Source: Glebionis coronaria (Eukaryota > Streptophyta > Magnoliopsida > Asterales > Asteraceae). From it: 64,000 bases of DNA. Shown piece after piece: positions 11,445 through 22,868 of this stretch (position 1 is its first letter; every line of letters begins with the position of its first letter). The stretch lies in NCBI GenBank assembly GCA_025667525.1, contig CM046878.1:578564868-578628867 (forward strand). Reading direction: 5' to 3'. A model generated the notes under the pieces. It worked only from the letters and a program-made list of their open reading frames with translations. It made no database searches and had not been told where the DNA came from. Both the position numbers and the translations under genes were made by a program.

Positions 11445-12604
11445 AGACCTCAACATGTGAGAGTCCCTTTGTTCTAGTTTTAGGCTATCAATCTTTGTAA
11501 TTCCTTTTTAAGTTTATTAAAATTTGAATTTCTGAAATTTTGAATTCTCTTTTTTATTTGATTAAAAGTTGGTGTTTGAGTAGCCTAATTCTGAGTTCCA
11601 TTTGATTGTTAAGACTACCTTAATCTTGTGGTTAAGGCACGTCTTGGTTCATAAGGTTTTTAAGGTTCAAAGACCTTGAAATCCTAGGTTCTGTTTTAGC
11701 TTATTTTGTGTACTAACCCTTGGCCATAAGCTATAAGCTCTTACAAGCTTGTTGACACCAAGCTTGTGAAGGGATTAGAGCCCTTGGTTGAGTTGTTTGC
11801 TGCTTGTGTTGAAGACATCAAGTCCTTGAGGTTCTACTTTGAACCATCAACCAAGGCAGTGTTGCATCACCTTTGTTGAAGTACGTTGGTCTTGTTCTAG
11901 TTGTTGAACAAGGTCCAAGGAGCATAGCTGGCCTTCCTAGGATGTTATGGAAGGCAGGTATAATCCCTTGTTAAGATTCCTCTCAAAATTTCATGTTTAT
12001 GACTAATTTTGATTTGGCGCTTTGATTTTGAGTATTTGTGTTTGTGCTGGTGATTTTTGAGTTTGATTGTGTTAGTTGCTACCTAGTAAGTGTTTTTGAT
12101 CATTAAAATCAGTAGGTTATTAGTTATAATCACAAGTTTCTTTGTTAAGTGGTAGATTAAGGAGTGTTTGGGTCTACTGCATGATTTGGATTTGTGGTTT
12201 GCTAAGTGGTTGTTTTGTGTAAGCAAGTGTTGGTATCTGTTTGTTAGGTGCACTTGTTCATCTGTTTGCAGGTTTTGAGGGTTTGAACACATGAATTCAT
12301 AGATTGGCTATAAAATCTTAAATACTTGGTAAAATTGGCTAGGATTTTGAGGACACCTAGATCTAAGCTTAGGCTAGGGCTAACAAGTGCTAAACCTTAG
12401 TTAATCACACCAGGGAAGAAGGATTTGAGGCTTGAAATTGGATCAAGTGTCAAATAGATCAGCAAACTTGTTTCTGCATATGTTCATTGTTCATCAGAAA
12501 CATTTTGTGCTTTGATCTTGTTAATTACTTTGATTCAGTGTTTGATTCTTGTTGCTTTGTGTTTGTTCTTAGTTTATATAGCTTGTGTATGCATCCTGTT
12601 AAGT

Positions 12605-13385
12605 TTAGTTGGCTTATTCTTGCTAAATCTGCTTATTAAGTGCTTAACTGCTTATTTCCATATCTGGGGCATATCTGGTGACTGTTGGCTTATTGTGGCT
12701 TATTGTGTGAACCAATTTGTGATTTTCTTGTTGCTAGTGACTCCTTGTGATTCATTGATCACAAGAGTGCCTTTGTTTCCAATTGAATCAAACCAGAACT
12801 CTCAAATAAGCTTGGTCAAATAGTCAAAGCAGTGGGAACTCCTTTCCCCTGCTAGTTGCCACTGATAGTGTAAAATTGGGTTCAGCTTATCAATAAGCTA
12901 TAATAGCTTATTTTAACCAGCAACAACTTTGTTTTTGTAATAGGTGCTCATTATTTGACCCATTTGTTCATACTGGAGCATTTGGTGGGTTGACTTTAGG
13001 GTTTGACTAGAAAACCAACTTCATTGACTTTTTCATAAGTTCATTTGTGCTTATTTTGGCTTATTGGTTGTGCTTATTGGATTTTTGTTGATTGATTTTG
13101 CTTATTGAGTCCATTTGTGATCTTTTGCAAGTTGAATCAAGTCCTGAGGTGCCCTAAATCTCTAAAACGACTATTTTGTCTTTTAGTGAATTTTTACTTT
13201 GCTTATTTCTGGCTTATTGAGTGAGCTTTTTCAAAATTTATTTTTACAGATCTCATAAGCATCCCAAAAGAAGGTTGTGTGACAAATTAGAGCTTATGGC
13301 ATTGGCTTATTGCTTAATGGGCTGAAAAGCCCAATAAGAATAAGCTGTGTGTTAAATAAGCTGTGATAAGCTCATATTCAGCTTT
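12605..13385 (+). repeat. Cluster of GCTTATT/AATAAGC heptamers in the Athila LTR
   Basis: About sixteen copies of GCTTATT or its complement lie in roughly 780 bp, for example in the runs at 12611-12656, 12686-12708, 12889-12915, 13048-13080 and 13201-13223. The cluster is kept in the 3' LTR at about 25070-25850. The role is unknown. Confidence 0.65.
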
Positions 13386-14320
13386 TGGGCCTTTAGAGTT
13401 TTGTTCTTAGAATTGAATTTTAAGTCAGATAGGGATTTTCCAAGTCAATTGGGCCAAGTTTGATTTTTTGGGCCCAAAAGCCCAATTTGGTTGACTGTTT
13501 TTTGTTTTGGCCCATTTGAGGGACCAATAGGGGTATTCTGGTAATTTCACTTTGATTTTCTGATTATTTAGGTTAAAATAAACTAGTTTGCAAGTTTTAG
13601 AATTTTTTATAATTTTTGGATTTTTATTATTATTTTAATATTATTTTATTATTATTTTTAAAATTTCACATTTTCCAACTTTTTACATTTTTCTTAGGTT
13701 TAATACATTAAAATAGGAATTTAGCAACTTTTAGAATAATTTTATCTCTTTTAGATTAATTTTTATAATTATTTTAAGTTTTAATAGTTTTTAAATCATT
13801 TTAAATAGTTTTTATTAGTTTAAAAAATTTCTAAAAATAGTTTTTAATCTTTTTAGGTCATTTTAGAGGTTTACCAATTGAAAAATCTTTATTTGGGCTT
13901 TTTGATAATTTATTTGATTTTTAGGGCTTTAATTAGCATTTAAAAATTGAATATTTATTTATTTAAAAGGTTTGAAAATTTTTTGATTATTGGTAAACTC
14001 TTAGTTTATTTATTTTGATTTTTGGTGAATTTTTGGTAATTTTTAGAATTAATTTTTATTTTTGTGGTTTTTAAGGTTCTACGTTTTAACTTTCTAGTAG
14101 TATTAATTTTTATTTTTCGTCTCCGTCATCTTCTTTTCTCATCCCTTTCTAAACCTAATATTAATCTCAAATCTTGTACATCTTAGTCACACACATATAC
14201 CTTCTTGGGAAACGAACTTCATTGGGTCATTAACACTTGATTTTTCCTAAAGTCATTTGTTCAATACTTACCGCTTTTACGCACCTTTTCCTAAAGGTCG
14301 TATTTTACCACAATCATTTT

Positions 14321-14338
14321 TGGCGCCGCTGCCGGGGA
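14321..14338 (+). promoter_or_regulatory. Primer binding site of the Athila element (tRNA-Asp type)
   Basis: TGGCGCCGCTGCCGGGGA lies four bases after the 5' LTR. From memory it matches the tRNA-Asp complementary site of Athila elements with a single difference (GCT for GTT). Confidence 0.88.
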
Positions 14339-15059
14339 GGTGTGTCGTGATTAATTTGCATTGTTGTTTTTAATATTAACCATAAATAGTATTAGTATTA
14401 GTAGAACTCTACTAATACGTATTATCGGTTTTCTTGGTTTTTCTTGTAAAAAATATTATTACTATATTGTATTAAGTATCACAACAAATAAACAATACCT
14501 CCAAAAGTGTGAAAACACAACCTTAATTGGGATTTCATCACTCAATTATTTTATTCGAATCTCAAACAAAAAGAAAAAGGCAAAAATCGATAAATACTTT
14601 CGTGAAGCTCGATTTTGAAAAATACAAACTATAAGGTGGGTATAAGGCGGGTATCATAAAATATACCCTAAGGAAAAAGGCTCTTAAGTGCTTCGCGCCG
14701 CCTCGTTTCCCCGCTTGCTTGTGAGTATTTTGAGATTGAAGGCTAATCGAGGGTTTTGCCGCCCAAAGTATTATTACGTATAATATATTTGCTTGGTTTC
14801 TTTGTGATTAAACCCTCTTGAACAATTTGGTTTTCACCAAAGTTCTAAAGTCATTCGAAGGCGTTCACTCCACGTGATCGTTTTCATTCCTTTGAGGCTT
14901 CTTTAATCAAGAGTTTGATTCGAGGAGAGATTTTGTAGATTGTTGTCTACGAAGATACACCAAAATTCAAAAAAATTAAATATCATCAAAAACACAAAAA
15001 AAAATTGAAAATTCACAAAACACCCAAAAAGAATCTTCTTTGCTCACTTCCCATTCTTC
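14339..15059 (+). other. Untranslated leader of the Athila element
   Basis: The stretch between the primer site and the gag start has no supported coding sequence. It is A+T rich with an A-rich stretch near 14960-15010. It probably holds packaging and dimerisation signals, but no specific structure could be assigned. Confidence 0.6.
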
Positions 15060-16898
15060 GTGAAGTTTATGATCACTCATAATCAAGCAAAACGAGCTCG
15101 TAAACGTCTTCAAAAGCAAGCCAATCAAGAGACGTTGATTGTAGAAGAACCTCCAATTGTTGAACCTATTGTAGAACAAGAAGTCGTCATGGCTAATCGT
15201 ACTATGAGGGAGTTGCTACAAGCACCCACCGAGGGTTTTGGAGAGGCTATTGTGATTCCCGCCATCCTTGCGGAGAATTTCGAGATTAAGATGGGTTTAA
15301 TGTCGATGTTGTAAGCAAATAAGTTTAGAGGCCACTAGAAAGACAACCCGCACTATCACATTAGGAATTTTAACCGTCTCACCGCCACTAGCAAGTTTAA
15401 GGATGTTCCATACTAGTTAGATGGACCAGCAAAAATTTGGCTCGAGAAAGAACCGCCGAATTCGATTTTGACATGGGCCGATCTCGTTTCTAAGTTTGTG
15501 AACAAGTTTTTTCCACAATCTAAAACAACACATATGAAAAATGAGATCTCACGATTTGTGCAAAGAAATAATGAAAGTTTTTCAATGGCATGGGAACGAT
15601 TTAAAGAAATGTTACATGAATGTCCACACCATGATTTCACGGAATTGCATCAAGTTGATACTTTTTATAATGGGCTTAATGATCATGAACGAGATTATTT
15701 GAATGCCACCGCGGGTGGCAATTTTTTGTGCAAGACGACAAATGAGGCTTTACAAATCATCGAGAATAGATCTAAGGTTTATAACCCTCGAAACACACCG
15801 AGTGTTGCCAATTTGGGTTCGTCATCATCGTCACAATCGTCTCATAGCATTAATGCCTTACATGATGAAGCTAATTAGGAAAATCGGTTTTTTGATAGAT
15901 TTGCTAATCTTATGTCCCATTAGAAAGCTCAAGAAGCTTCCAATTCCGCTTCGGTTAAAGCGGTTGATAAGAGTTGTTTATCTTGTGGAGGAGCTCATGA
16001 TCTTTCCGAGTGCATTACCGCGGATGGTAACACTTCAAGTGCTTATGTAGCCACGGGAACTTATAACCAAAACGGTCAAGGTTCCCGCCAAAATCAAGCT
16101 CCACCAAACCAAAATGTTAACAATTATCGAAACAACAACCAAGGTAATTACCAAGGCAATTCACGCAATTACAACAAAGGGAATTATCAAAATGGGAATG
16201 GACAAATTTCTAATCAAAACCAAAACCGTGATTTTCAAAACAATACACAAGGTTTTCAAAATGCTCACACTAAAAATTTGCAAGGAGAATTTTTGGATTA
16301 TGCTAAAGCAAATGATGCTAAATTTGATAACATGCAACGTGAGATGATTAGCTTAAGATCCGAGTTGAAAAACGAGCTAAAAAATGAACTTGCTAATGAA
16401 CTTAAAACTCATGCAAACAAAATGGAAGGAAATGTCCAACGTCTTCAACAAAATCAACAAAAGATGGAATTAGGACAACATGAGATTAAGCAAGAATTAT
16501 TAAAAGCGGATGCTAGGCAATCAAAATTTGAGGACCGAATGGCTAAGATGTTTGAAGCAATCATGTGTATACCCTCTTCCTCGGGTGGTCTTCCTAGTGA
16601 TACCATTGCAAACCCGAAGGGAGAAATGAAGGTTATTACTACACGAAGTGGTAAAACTTTCAAGGAACCAATATCTCGTCCAAGTACTTCTACGGAGAAG
16701 GAAATCGAGAAAGAACCCGAGGTAATGTTCGAAAAGGAGCATATTACAATCCAACGAAGTACCGCTCAAACCACACCTACGGTTGAACCAATACCAATTG
16801 TGGAACCCGAGTTTCCAAGGCCGTTTCCTAATGACCAACCCACACCACCTTTACCCTTACCCTTCGAGACGAAACAAAGAGAAGTTGCAAGAACATAA
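15060..16898 (+). pseudogene. gag of the Athila element, with in-frame stops
   Basis: One frame encodes the capsid protein. MANRTMRELLQAP at 15189 onward is the usual Athila gag start, so the true start may be the ATG at 15189 rather than 15060. The retrotransposon gag domain follows (LVSKFVNKFFP, ELHQVDTFYNGL). Next comes a zinc knuckle CLSCGGAHDLSEC (C-x2-C-x3-H-x4-C, about 15977-16015), an N/Q-rich linker and a coiled coil (KNELKNELANELK, from about 16365). Stops interrupt it at 15312, 15336, 15414, 15876 and 15921, and about ten codons seem to be missing after 15414. The C-terminal part (NPKGEMKVITTRSGKTF) is the linker into pol. It ends at 16896-16898 in the wrong frame for pol. Confidence 0.9.
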
Positions 16899-19293
16899 CA
16901 AACAACAAATCGAACTTTTTATAAAGATGTTTCAACAAGTGCATTTTGATGTGAGTTTAGCCGACGCGTTGTTGTATATGCCTCATTTCGCTTCCACTTT
17001 TAAAAGTATGATGAGCGATAAGGAAAAGCTTTCAAAGCTTGCTAATTGTTCTTCGGTTTATCTTAACCGCATACCGGAAAAAGTTGGTGATCCCGGAAAG
17101 TTTCTCATTCCTTGTGACATACAAGATATGAAAGAATGCCTCGCCTTGGCCGATCTTGGTGCGAGCATTAATTTGATGCCATTTTCCATTTGGAAATCGC
17201 TTTCGCTTCTGGCTCTCATTCTTTCGAACATGTCCATCGAGATGGCCGATCATTCTACGATTATGGCATGTGGAGTAGCCGAAGATGTTTTCGTGAAAGT
17301 GGGGAAGTTCTACTATCCCGTTGATTTTATAGTAGTTGACATCCCCGCGGATCCTCAAGTTCCTCTAATTTTAGGTCGTTCATTTTTAGACACTTCGAGA
17401 TCACTTATCGATGTTCATGCGAGAACTATCACTTTGAGATTCAACGAAGAGGAACTTGTTATAAACGTTACTCAAAACTCGAAACCTTCTCATGTTTATG
17501 CAATCGCTACCATCAATCACATTGACATCCTTGATGTGGTTTGCGAAGAGTTTTCACAAGAACTGTTAGGTTTTTCCGATAGCTCGTCAAGTAGCAATCC
17601 CACTATTTTGGATCCGATTCTTGCTAATTCCACACCAAATCTCACTCCATTCCAAGGAGGCGATCTCACTTCAAATGAAATCCACAATGAACATGAGGTG
17701 TTGGTTAGTGATGATATTTCTATTCCACCATTTCTTCCGCCGATGGAAGTTATGAGTGTTGAACCAAAATCTTCAATCGAGGAACCACCTATCCTTAAAT
17801 TGAAAGATCTTCCTTCTCACCTTGAATACGCATTCTTGGAAGGTGATGACAAGTTGCCGGTTATTATTGAAAAAGTTCTTGCTAATGATGAAAAAACCGA
17901 GCTCTTGAAAGTTCTTAAGGCTCATAAAGGGGCAATTGCGTGGAAAATATCCGACATTAAGGGTATTGACCCAAAATTTTGTACTCACAAGATTTTAATG
18001 GAGGAAGACTACAAACCCGCAATTCAAAGTCAAAGAAGGGTGAATCCCAAAATTCACGATGTCATTAAAAAGGAGGTCCTTAAACTCCTTGACGCGGGAA
18101 TGATTTATCCTATATCCGATAGCCCATGGGTGAGCCCAATCCATTGTGTCCCTAAAAAGGGAGGAATGACCGTTGTGCCTAATGAAAACAACGAGTTAAT
18201 TCCCACTCGTGTTGTGACCGGTTGGAGGGTGTGTATTGACTATCGAAAGTTAAATGACGCCACTCGTAAAGACCACTTTCCTTTGCCCTTCATGGATCAA
18301 ATGTTGGAGCGACTTGCGGGAAATGAATTCTATTGCTTTTTAGATGGTTTTTCCGGTTACTTTCAAATCCCTATCGACCCTCGTGATCAAGAGAAGACTA
18401 CGTTTACGTGTCCTTATGGAACGTTCGCTTATCGTAGGATGCCTTTCGGACTTTGTAATGCATCGGGTACGTTTCAACGGTGTATGATGGCGATTTTTCA
18501 CAATATGATCGAGAAGTCGATGGAAGTGTTTATGGATGACTTCTCGGTGTTTGGCAATTCGTTCACGTCATGTTTATCTAATCTCGAGCAAATGTTAAAA
18601 CGTTGTGAAGAAACCAATCTTGTGCTTAATTGGGAAAAATGTCATTTTATGTGTAAACAAAGAATCGTCGGACATAAGGTGTCGAAGGCGGGGATTGAGG
18701 TCGATAAAGCTAAGGTAGACGTCATCGCCAAGTTACCTCATCCCAAAAACGTTAAGGGAGTTAGGAGTTTCCTAGGCCACGCGGGCTTTTATCGTCGTTT
18801 CATCAAGGACTTTTCGAAAATCTCTCGACCTATGACACACCTTCTAGAGAAGGATGCTCCTTTTAACTTCAATAAGGATTGTGTTAAGGCTTTCGAAACT
18901 CTCAAAAGGAAACTTACCGAAGCTCCCATTCTTGTTGCTCCTAATTGGGAATTACCCTTTGAAATCATGCGTGATGCAAGTGATTATGCTATAGGGGCCG
19001 TCTTAGGGCAACGCTATGACAAGCATTTCCGTCCTATCCACTATGCTAGTAAGACGATGACCGAGGCTCAATTAAAGTACACCACAACGGAAAAGGAATT
19101 CCTTGCCGTGGTCTATGCTTTTGAGAAATTCCGATCTTATCTCGTCTTGACTAAAAGCTTTGTGTATACCGACCATTCGGCTATCAAGTATCTCTTAGCT
19201 AAGCAAGATGCTAAGTCGAGATTGCTTCGTTGGATGCTACTCCTCCATGAATTTGATGTCACCGTGCTTGAAAAAAAGGAGCCGAGAATCTAG
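16783..19293 (+). pseudogene. pol of the Athila element: protease, reverse transcriptase, RNase H
   Basis: An 836-codon open frame, +1 relative to gag. The join lies near 16850-16900, so it probably reflects one base gained or lost rather than a true start at 16783. The aspartic protease active site is ADLGAS (Asp at 17152-17154). The reverse transcriptase carries FMDD with the catalytic Asp pair at 18535-18540, preceded by GWRVCIDYRKLN and FPLPFMDQML. RNase H follows (RDASDYAIGAVLGQ, TTTEKEFLAVVYAFEKFRSYL, YTDHSAIKYL). The frame ends early: at the A7 run at 19271-19277 one base is missing, which shifts the frame into a TAG at 19291-19293. All catalytic residues I can check are present, so the lesion looks recent. 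Confidence 0.92.
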
Positions 19294-20699
19294 CGGCCGA
19301 TCATCTCTCTCGTCTAGAAGATCCTCACAAAGATGTTTTCGAGAACAAGGAAATCACCGAAACATTTCCTCTCGAGACTCTCGGTGTAGTGAATTCTAAA
19401 GACACCACCCCATGGTTTGCCGACATTGCAAATTACCATGCGGGAAATTTCATAATCAAGGGTATGACGACACAACAAAAACGAAAATTCTTTCGTGACG
19501 TCAAGTTCTATTTTTGGGACGACCCTTATCTCTTTCGGGTTTGTGCGGATCAACTCGTTCGACGTTGTGTGTTTGGTGCCGAAGCTTCTAATATCCTTAG
19601 AGCTTGTCACGAGGGACCCACGGGTGGTCACCACGGTGCTAATCTCACGGCTATGAAAGTGTTCTATGCCGGCTTCTTTTGGCCTTCTATCTATCGTGAT
19701 GCAAACGCACTTGTGAAGTCGTGTGATTCGTGCCAACGTCAAGGAAAATCGTCTCAACGTGATAAAATGTCGCAAAACATAATTCAAGTGTGTGAAATTT
19801 TCGACATATGGGGAATAGACTTTATGGGGCCGTTCCCATCGTCTCATGGCAACAAATATATCCTCGTCGTGGTGGACTACCTATCTAAGTGGGTGGAAGC
19901 TAAGGCTTTGCCTACTAATGATGCTCGTGTGGTAGTGAAGTTTTTGAAGCAACTATTCTCTCAGTTCAGAACCCCTCGTGCTATTATAAGCGATCGTAGA
20001 ACCTATTTTTGTAATGACCAATTCGAAAAGGTTCTAAAGAAATATGGAGTTACTCATCGTCTTTCTACGGCTTATCACCCGCAAACGAGTGGGCAAGTCG
20101 AGGTTTCGAACCAAGCTTTGAAGAGGATTTTAGAGAGGTCAATTGGAGAAAACCGTGCTTCATGGTCCGACAAACTCGATGACGCTTTATGGGCCTTTAG
20201 GACCTCTTATAAGACACCTATCGGTTGCACTCCTTATAAGTTAGTCTATGGGAAGAATTGTCATTTGCCCATTGAGTTGGAGCACAAGGCATATTGGGCC
20301 CTTAAGCATGCAAACTTTGACTTAAAGACCGCGGGAGATCACCGGAAAATACAATTGAATGAATTGGATGAATTAAGAGATAATGCTTATGAAAATTCAT
20401 TAATTTTTAAAGAAAAGACTAAAAAGTTTCATGATTCAAAGATTAAAAACCGGGTTTTTAACGTTGGTGATCAAGTGTTGCTTTTTAACTCTCGTCTTAA
20501 GATATTTTCCGGGAAATTGAAATCTCGTTGGTCGGGTCCGTTCACCATTACACAAGTGTTTCCATATGGGACCATTGAGCTAGCTCAAGATGATGGTCCT
20601 AATTTCAAGGTGAATGGACATAGGCTTAAGCACTACTTTGGTGGGGAAATTCCTTCAATGGTTTCCCTCGACCAAGTCACCTTCCCCAATGATAATTAG
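19294..20699 (+). pseudogene. pol of the Athila element: integrase
   Basis: Continues the polyprotein in the next frame after the base loss near 19277. The N-terminal HHCC zinc finger lies at about 19605-19735 ([11 protein letters not shown] to SCDSCQRQG). The catalytic core has Asp at 19818-19820 (WGIDFMGP), Asp at 19992-19994 (ISDRRTYF, where related elements usually have ISDGGTHF) and Glu at 20100-20102 (GQVEVSNQ). A C-terminal domain ([20 protein letters not shown], then SRWSGPF) completes it. The GG to RR change beside the second Asp may impair activity. It ends TAG at 20697-20699. Confidence 0.92.
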
Positions 20700-21092
20700 C
20701 ATTGAGGGGATCGAGTCGAGCTCATGACTCGGTAATCAAAAACGAGGTGCCTCGTGGGGGAGATCCCATGCTTATCCTTTATGCTTACTATTCACTAATA
20801 AGGGGACTTGTACCCTTTCAACTCGTTGTCTCGTGGTTGTTTGTGATTGTGTTATCTAGATCATCATCATCATCTACGATTGAAGACTCTCGTGTTCGTT
20901 TACGTGAGCCTCCATCGTTTGTTTGAAGAAGTTTTTCACGAATCCATGACATATCCTTTATTGTTCTAACAATTATCTTTTATCATACTTAATAAACGGC
21001 TTTAGATATATTGTTGATCACCCTTTCCATGCTAGATCCTAAGCATTCGACTCTTCGTCTCTAGTATGGGGGTGCTCCACCTTTAGACTCGA

Positions 21093-21110
21093 AACATTGA
21101 GGACAATGTT
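21093..21110 (+). promoter_or_regulatory. Hairpin AACATTG-AGGA-CAATGTT
   Basis: A perfect seven-base stem lies four bases upstream of a TTTTAGTATGGGGGG purine tract (21115-21128). From memory the motif ATTGAGGACAAT upstream of a G-rich tract is conserved in Athila/Tat elements. It may act in plus-strand priming or 3' processing. Confidence 0.6.
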
Positions 21111-22855
21111 TACTTTTAGTATGGGGGGTGAATAGGTACTTGCTTTGCTACGCCCTCACGCTTTCCAATTTTCAATGTTTTGTTTTGCAAATAAGGCTAA
21201 AAATGGCCAAATTTTAAAATTTTTCTTAGTTTTCATAAGTTTATTTAAGATACGAATGTATATTTTCCGATGGGTAGAATAAGAGTTAATTTTTGACTTG
21301 ATGGGCATTTGGAGCCATTTACATTCCTTAACCCGCTCAATTCAAGTTTTGCTAGACTTTTATATAGGGAGCTTTAAAACGCGAAAGTCTTAATTCATAC
21401 GGGTTAAGAACAAGAACTTTTCGCAAGTTCCTATAATTGATCCTAGAAAGCCACTTATCAAGGGAACTATAAAACGCATTCTCTACCGCTTGAAAAAGTC
21501 CAAGAAAGTGCAAGATCCTATAGGTGGCTTGAAAACCCAAAACTTTGATTTGATATAGTCTTAATGAAAGCTAATCCAAATTTGGCTTAATTTTGACTTG
21601 CATGGCTAAGTATTCACGAGTCTCTTTAATTAGAGGTCTTTATATAGTGAAGAACGAGAAATGATAGAGTTATACAAGTGATCATGCTAAACGTAGAACA
21701 TGAGAATGTTCTTTCAAAAACTCATATGTTTTTAATTGTGGCTTTTTCTTCCCATAAGATCAATGCATTAGGAATAAATCATAATTCCAATAAGTAAGGT
21801 CGTACGATTTGAAAGGTTACTTAGCCTCTAGCGCAAGATCGTTTAAAAGTTGATCGGGGTTGAATAGAGTTCATAGCCAAGGCATAACTTACTGAAGCGG
21901 GACGCAAAGATTGGCGATCATCCAAAAAGGCCCTAACAAGGCATGAGGAGCTCTATTTTTGCTAAAGATCCAAAGATGATGTGAAGTATCATTATTCCTA
22001 AATCAATATGAAGGATCGAGACACACGACGAAAAGCAATTACTCCCCTAAAGATCATGGAGAAAGTCTATCCAAAAAGACCCTAACAAGGTATGAGGATA
22101 AATATATCCAAGTCCGAAAAAGAGGCGGATCGTTGTATATCAAAATCCAAAGTAAAGATTGAAGAAAAATGATGAAGTCGTGGTCCAATATGAAGAATCT
22201 CTCAAAAACGTCAAGTGAAGAAATTCCAAATATATGAAGAGAAGACCATAATTTCAAGAACGTCTTCCCAAGATTTTAAGTATGAAGTACATGCCAAATA
22301 TCGGTCCGAGAAAGGTCTCAAATCGTGAAACGAGTTATGCCAAGATATGAACTTAAGGAGATACACGAGAAGCCGTTTTAAAAGATTTTGTCCTTCGGCT
22401 AACTATTGATCAAATCGTGCTACTTTGCTTTCGGACTAATAACTACTCAAATAAGTCAATATGAATCACTTGTGATCCATGACAAATAGATAAAAAATGC
22501 TAGTAACCCATTTCCTTTTATAATAACTAGGATTGCGGGGAGAAAAAGTATTACACAATTTCGACGTATGAGTAGTGTTAGCATTGTGACTTGTACCAAC
22601 AATGATCTCGTTTTTGCACTTAGCATGGAATGTATGACAATCAAGGATGATGAAGTTTACTCTAAGGGACATTTGCTTGTCTCTATTCTTTGACCCTAAA
22701 AGTCACTTTTTGTGATGAAAATCATATGTTATGTCTTTACACATCTTCGTAGTATGTTGCAAGTATTTGTACTCTTCAATAAAGGATAATAAAATTGAAC
22801 TTTGGTGATGGTTAGATACTTTATTCTAGCATTGCGTGAGGGCACGGCAATGGCT

Positions 22856-22868
22856 TAGTATGGGGGAG
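22856..22868 (+). promoter_or_regulatory. Polypurine tract of the Athila element
   Basis: TTAGTATGGGGGAG ends at the first base of the 3' LTR (22869). Confidence 0.85.

Larger units (their letters stand above)
10411..14316 (+). repeat. 5' LTR of the Athila element
   Basis: Starts TGATGAGATGGCATTTATAC and ends ACCACAATCA, four bases before the primer site. It is about 3.9 kb and matches 22869-26780 along its length. The 3' third (13560-14100) is extremely A+T rich. Short open frames inside (for example 10803-11054) recur in the other LTR but carry no recognisable domain. Confidence 0.95.
20700..22868 (+). other. Non-coding region between Athila pol and 3' LTR
   Basis: This is where Athila elements often carry an env-like ORF, but no coding sequence is recognisable here. 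It contains a hairpin at 21093-21110 and three TAGTATGGGGG purine tracts (about 21063, 21117 and 22857). A short direct repeat, CCAAAAAGRCCCTAACAAGG, lies at about 21923 and 22073. Confidence 0.75.
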
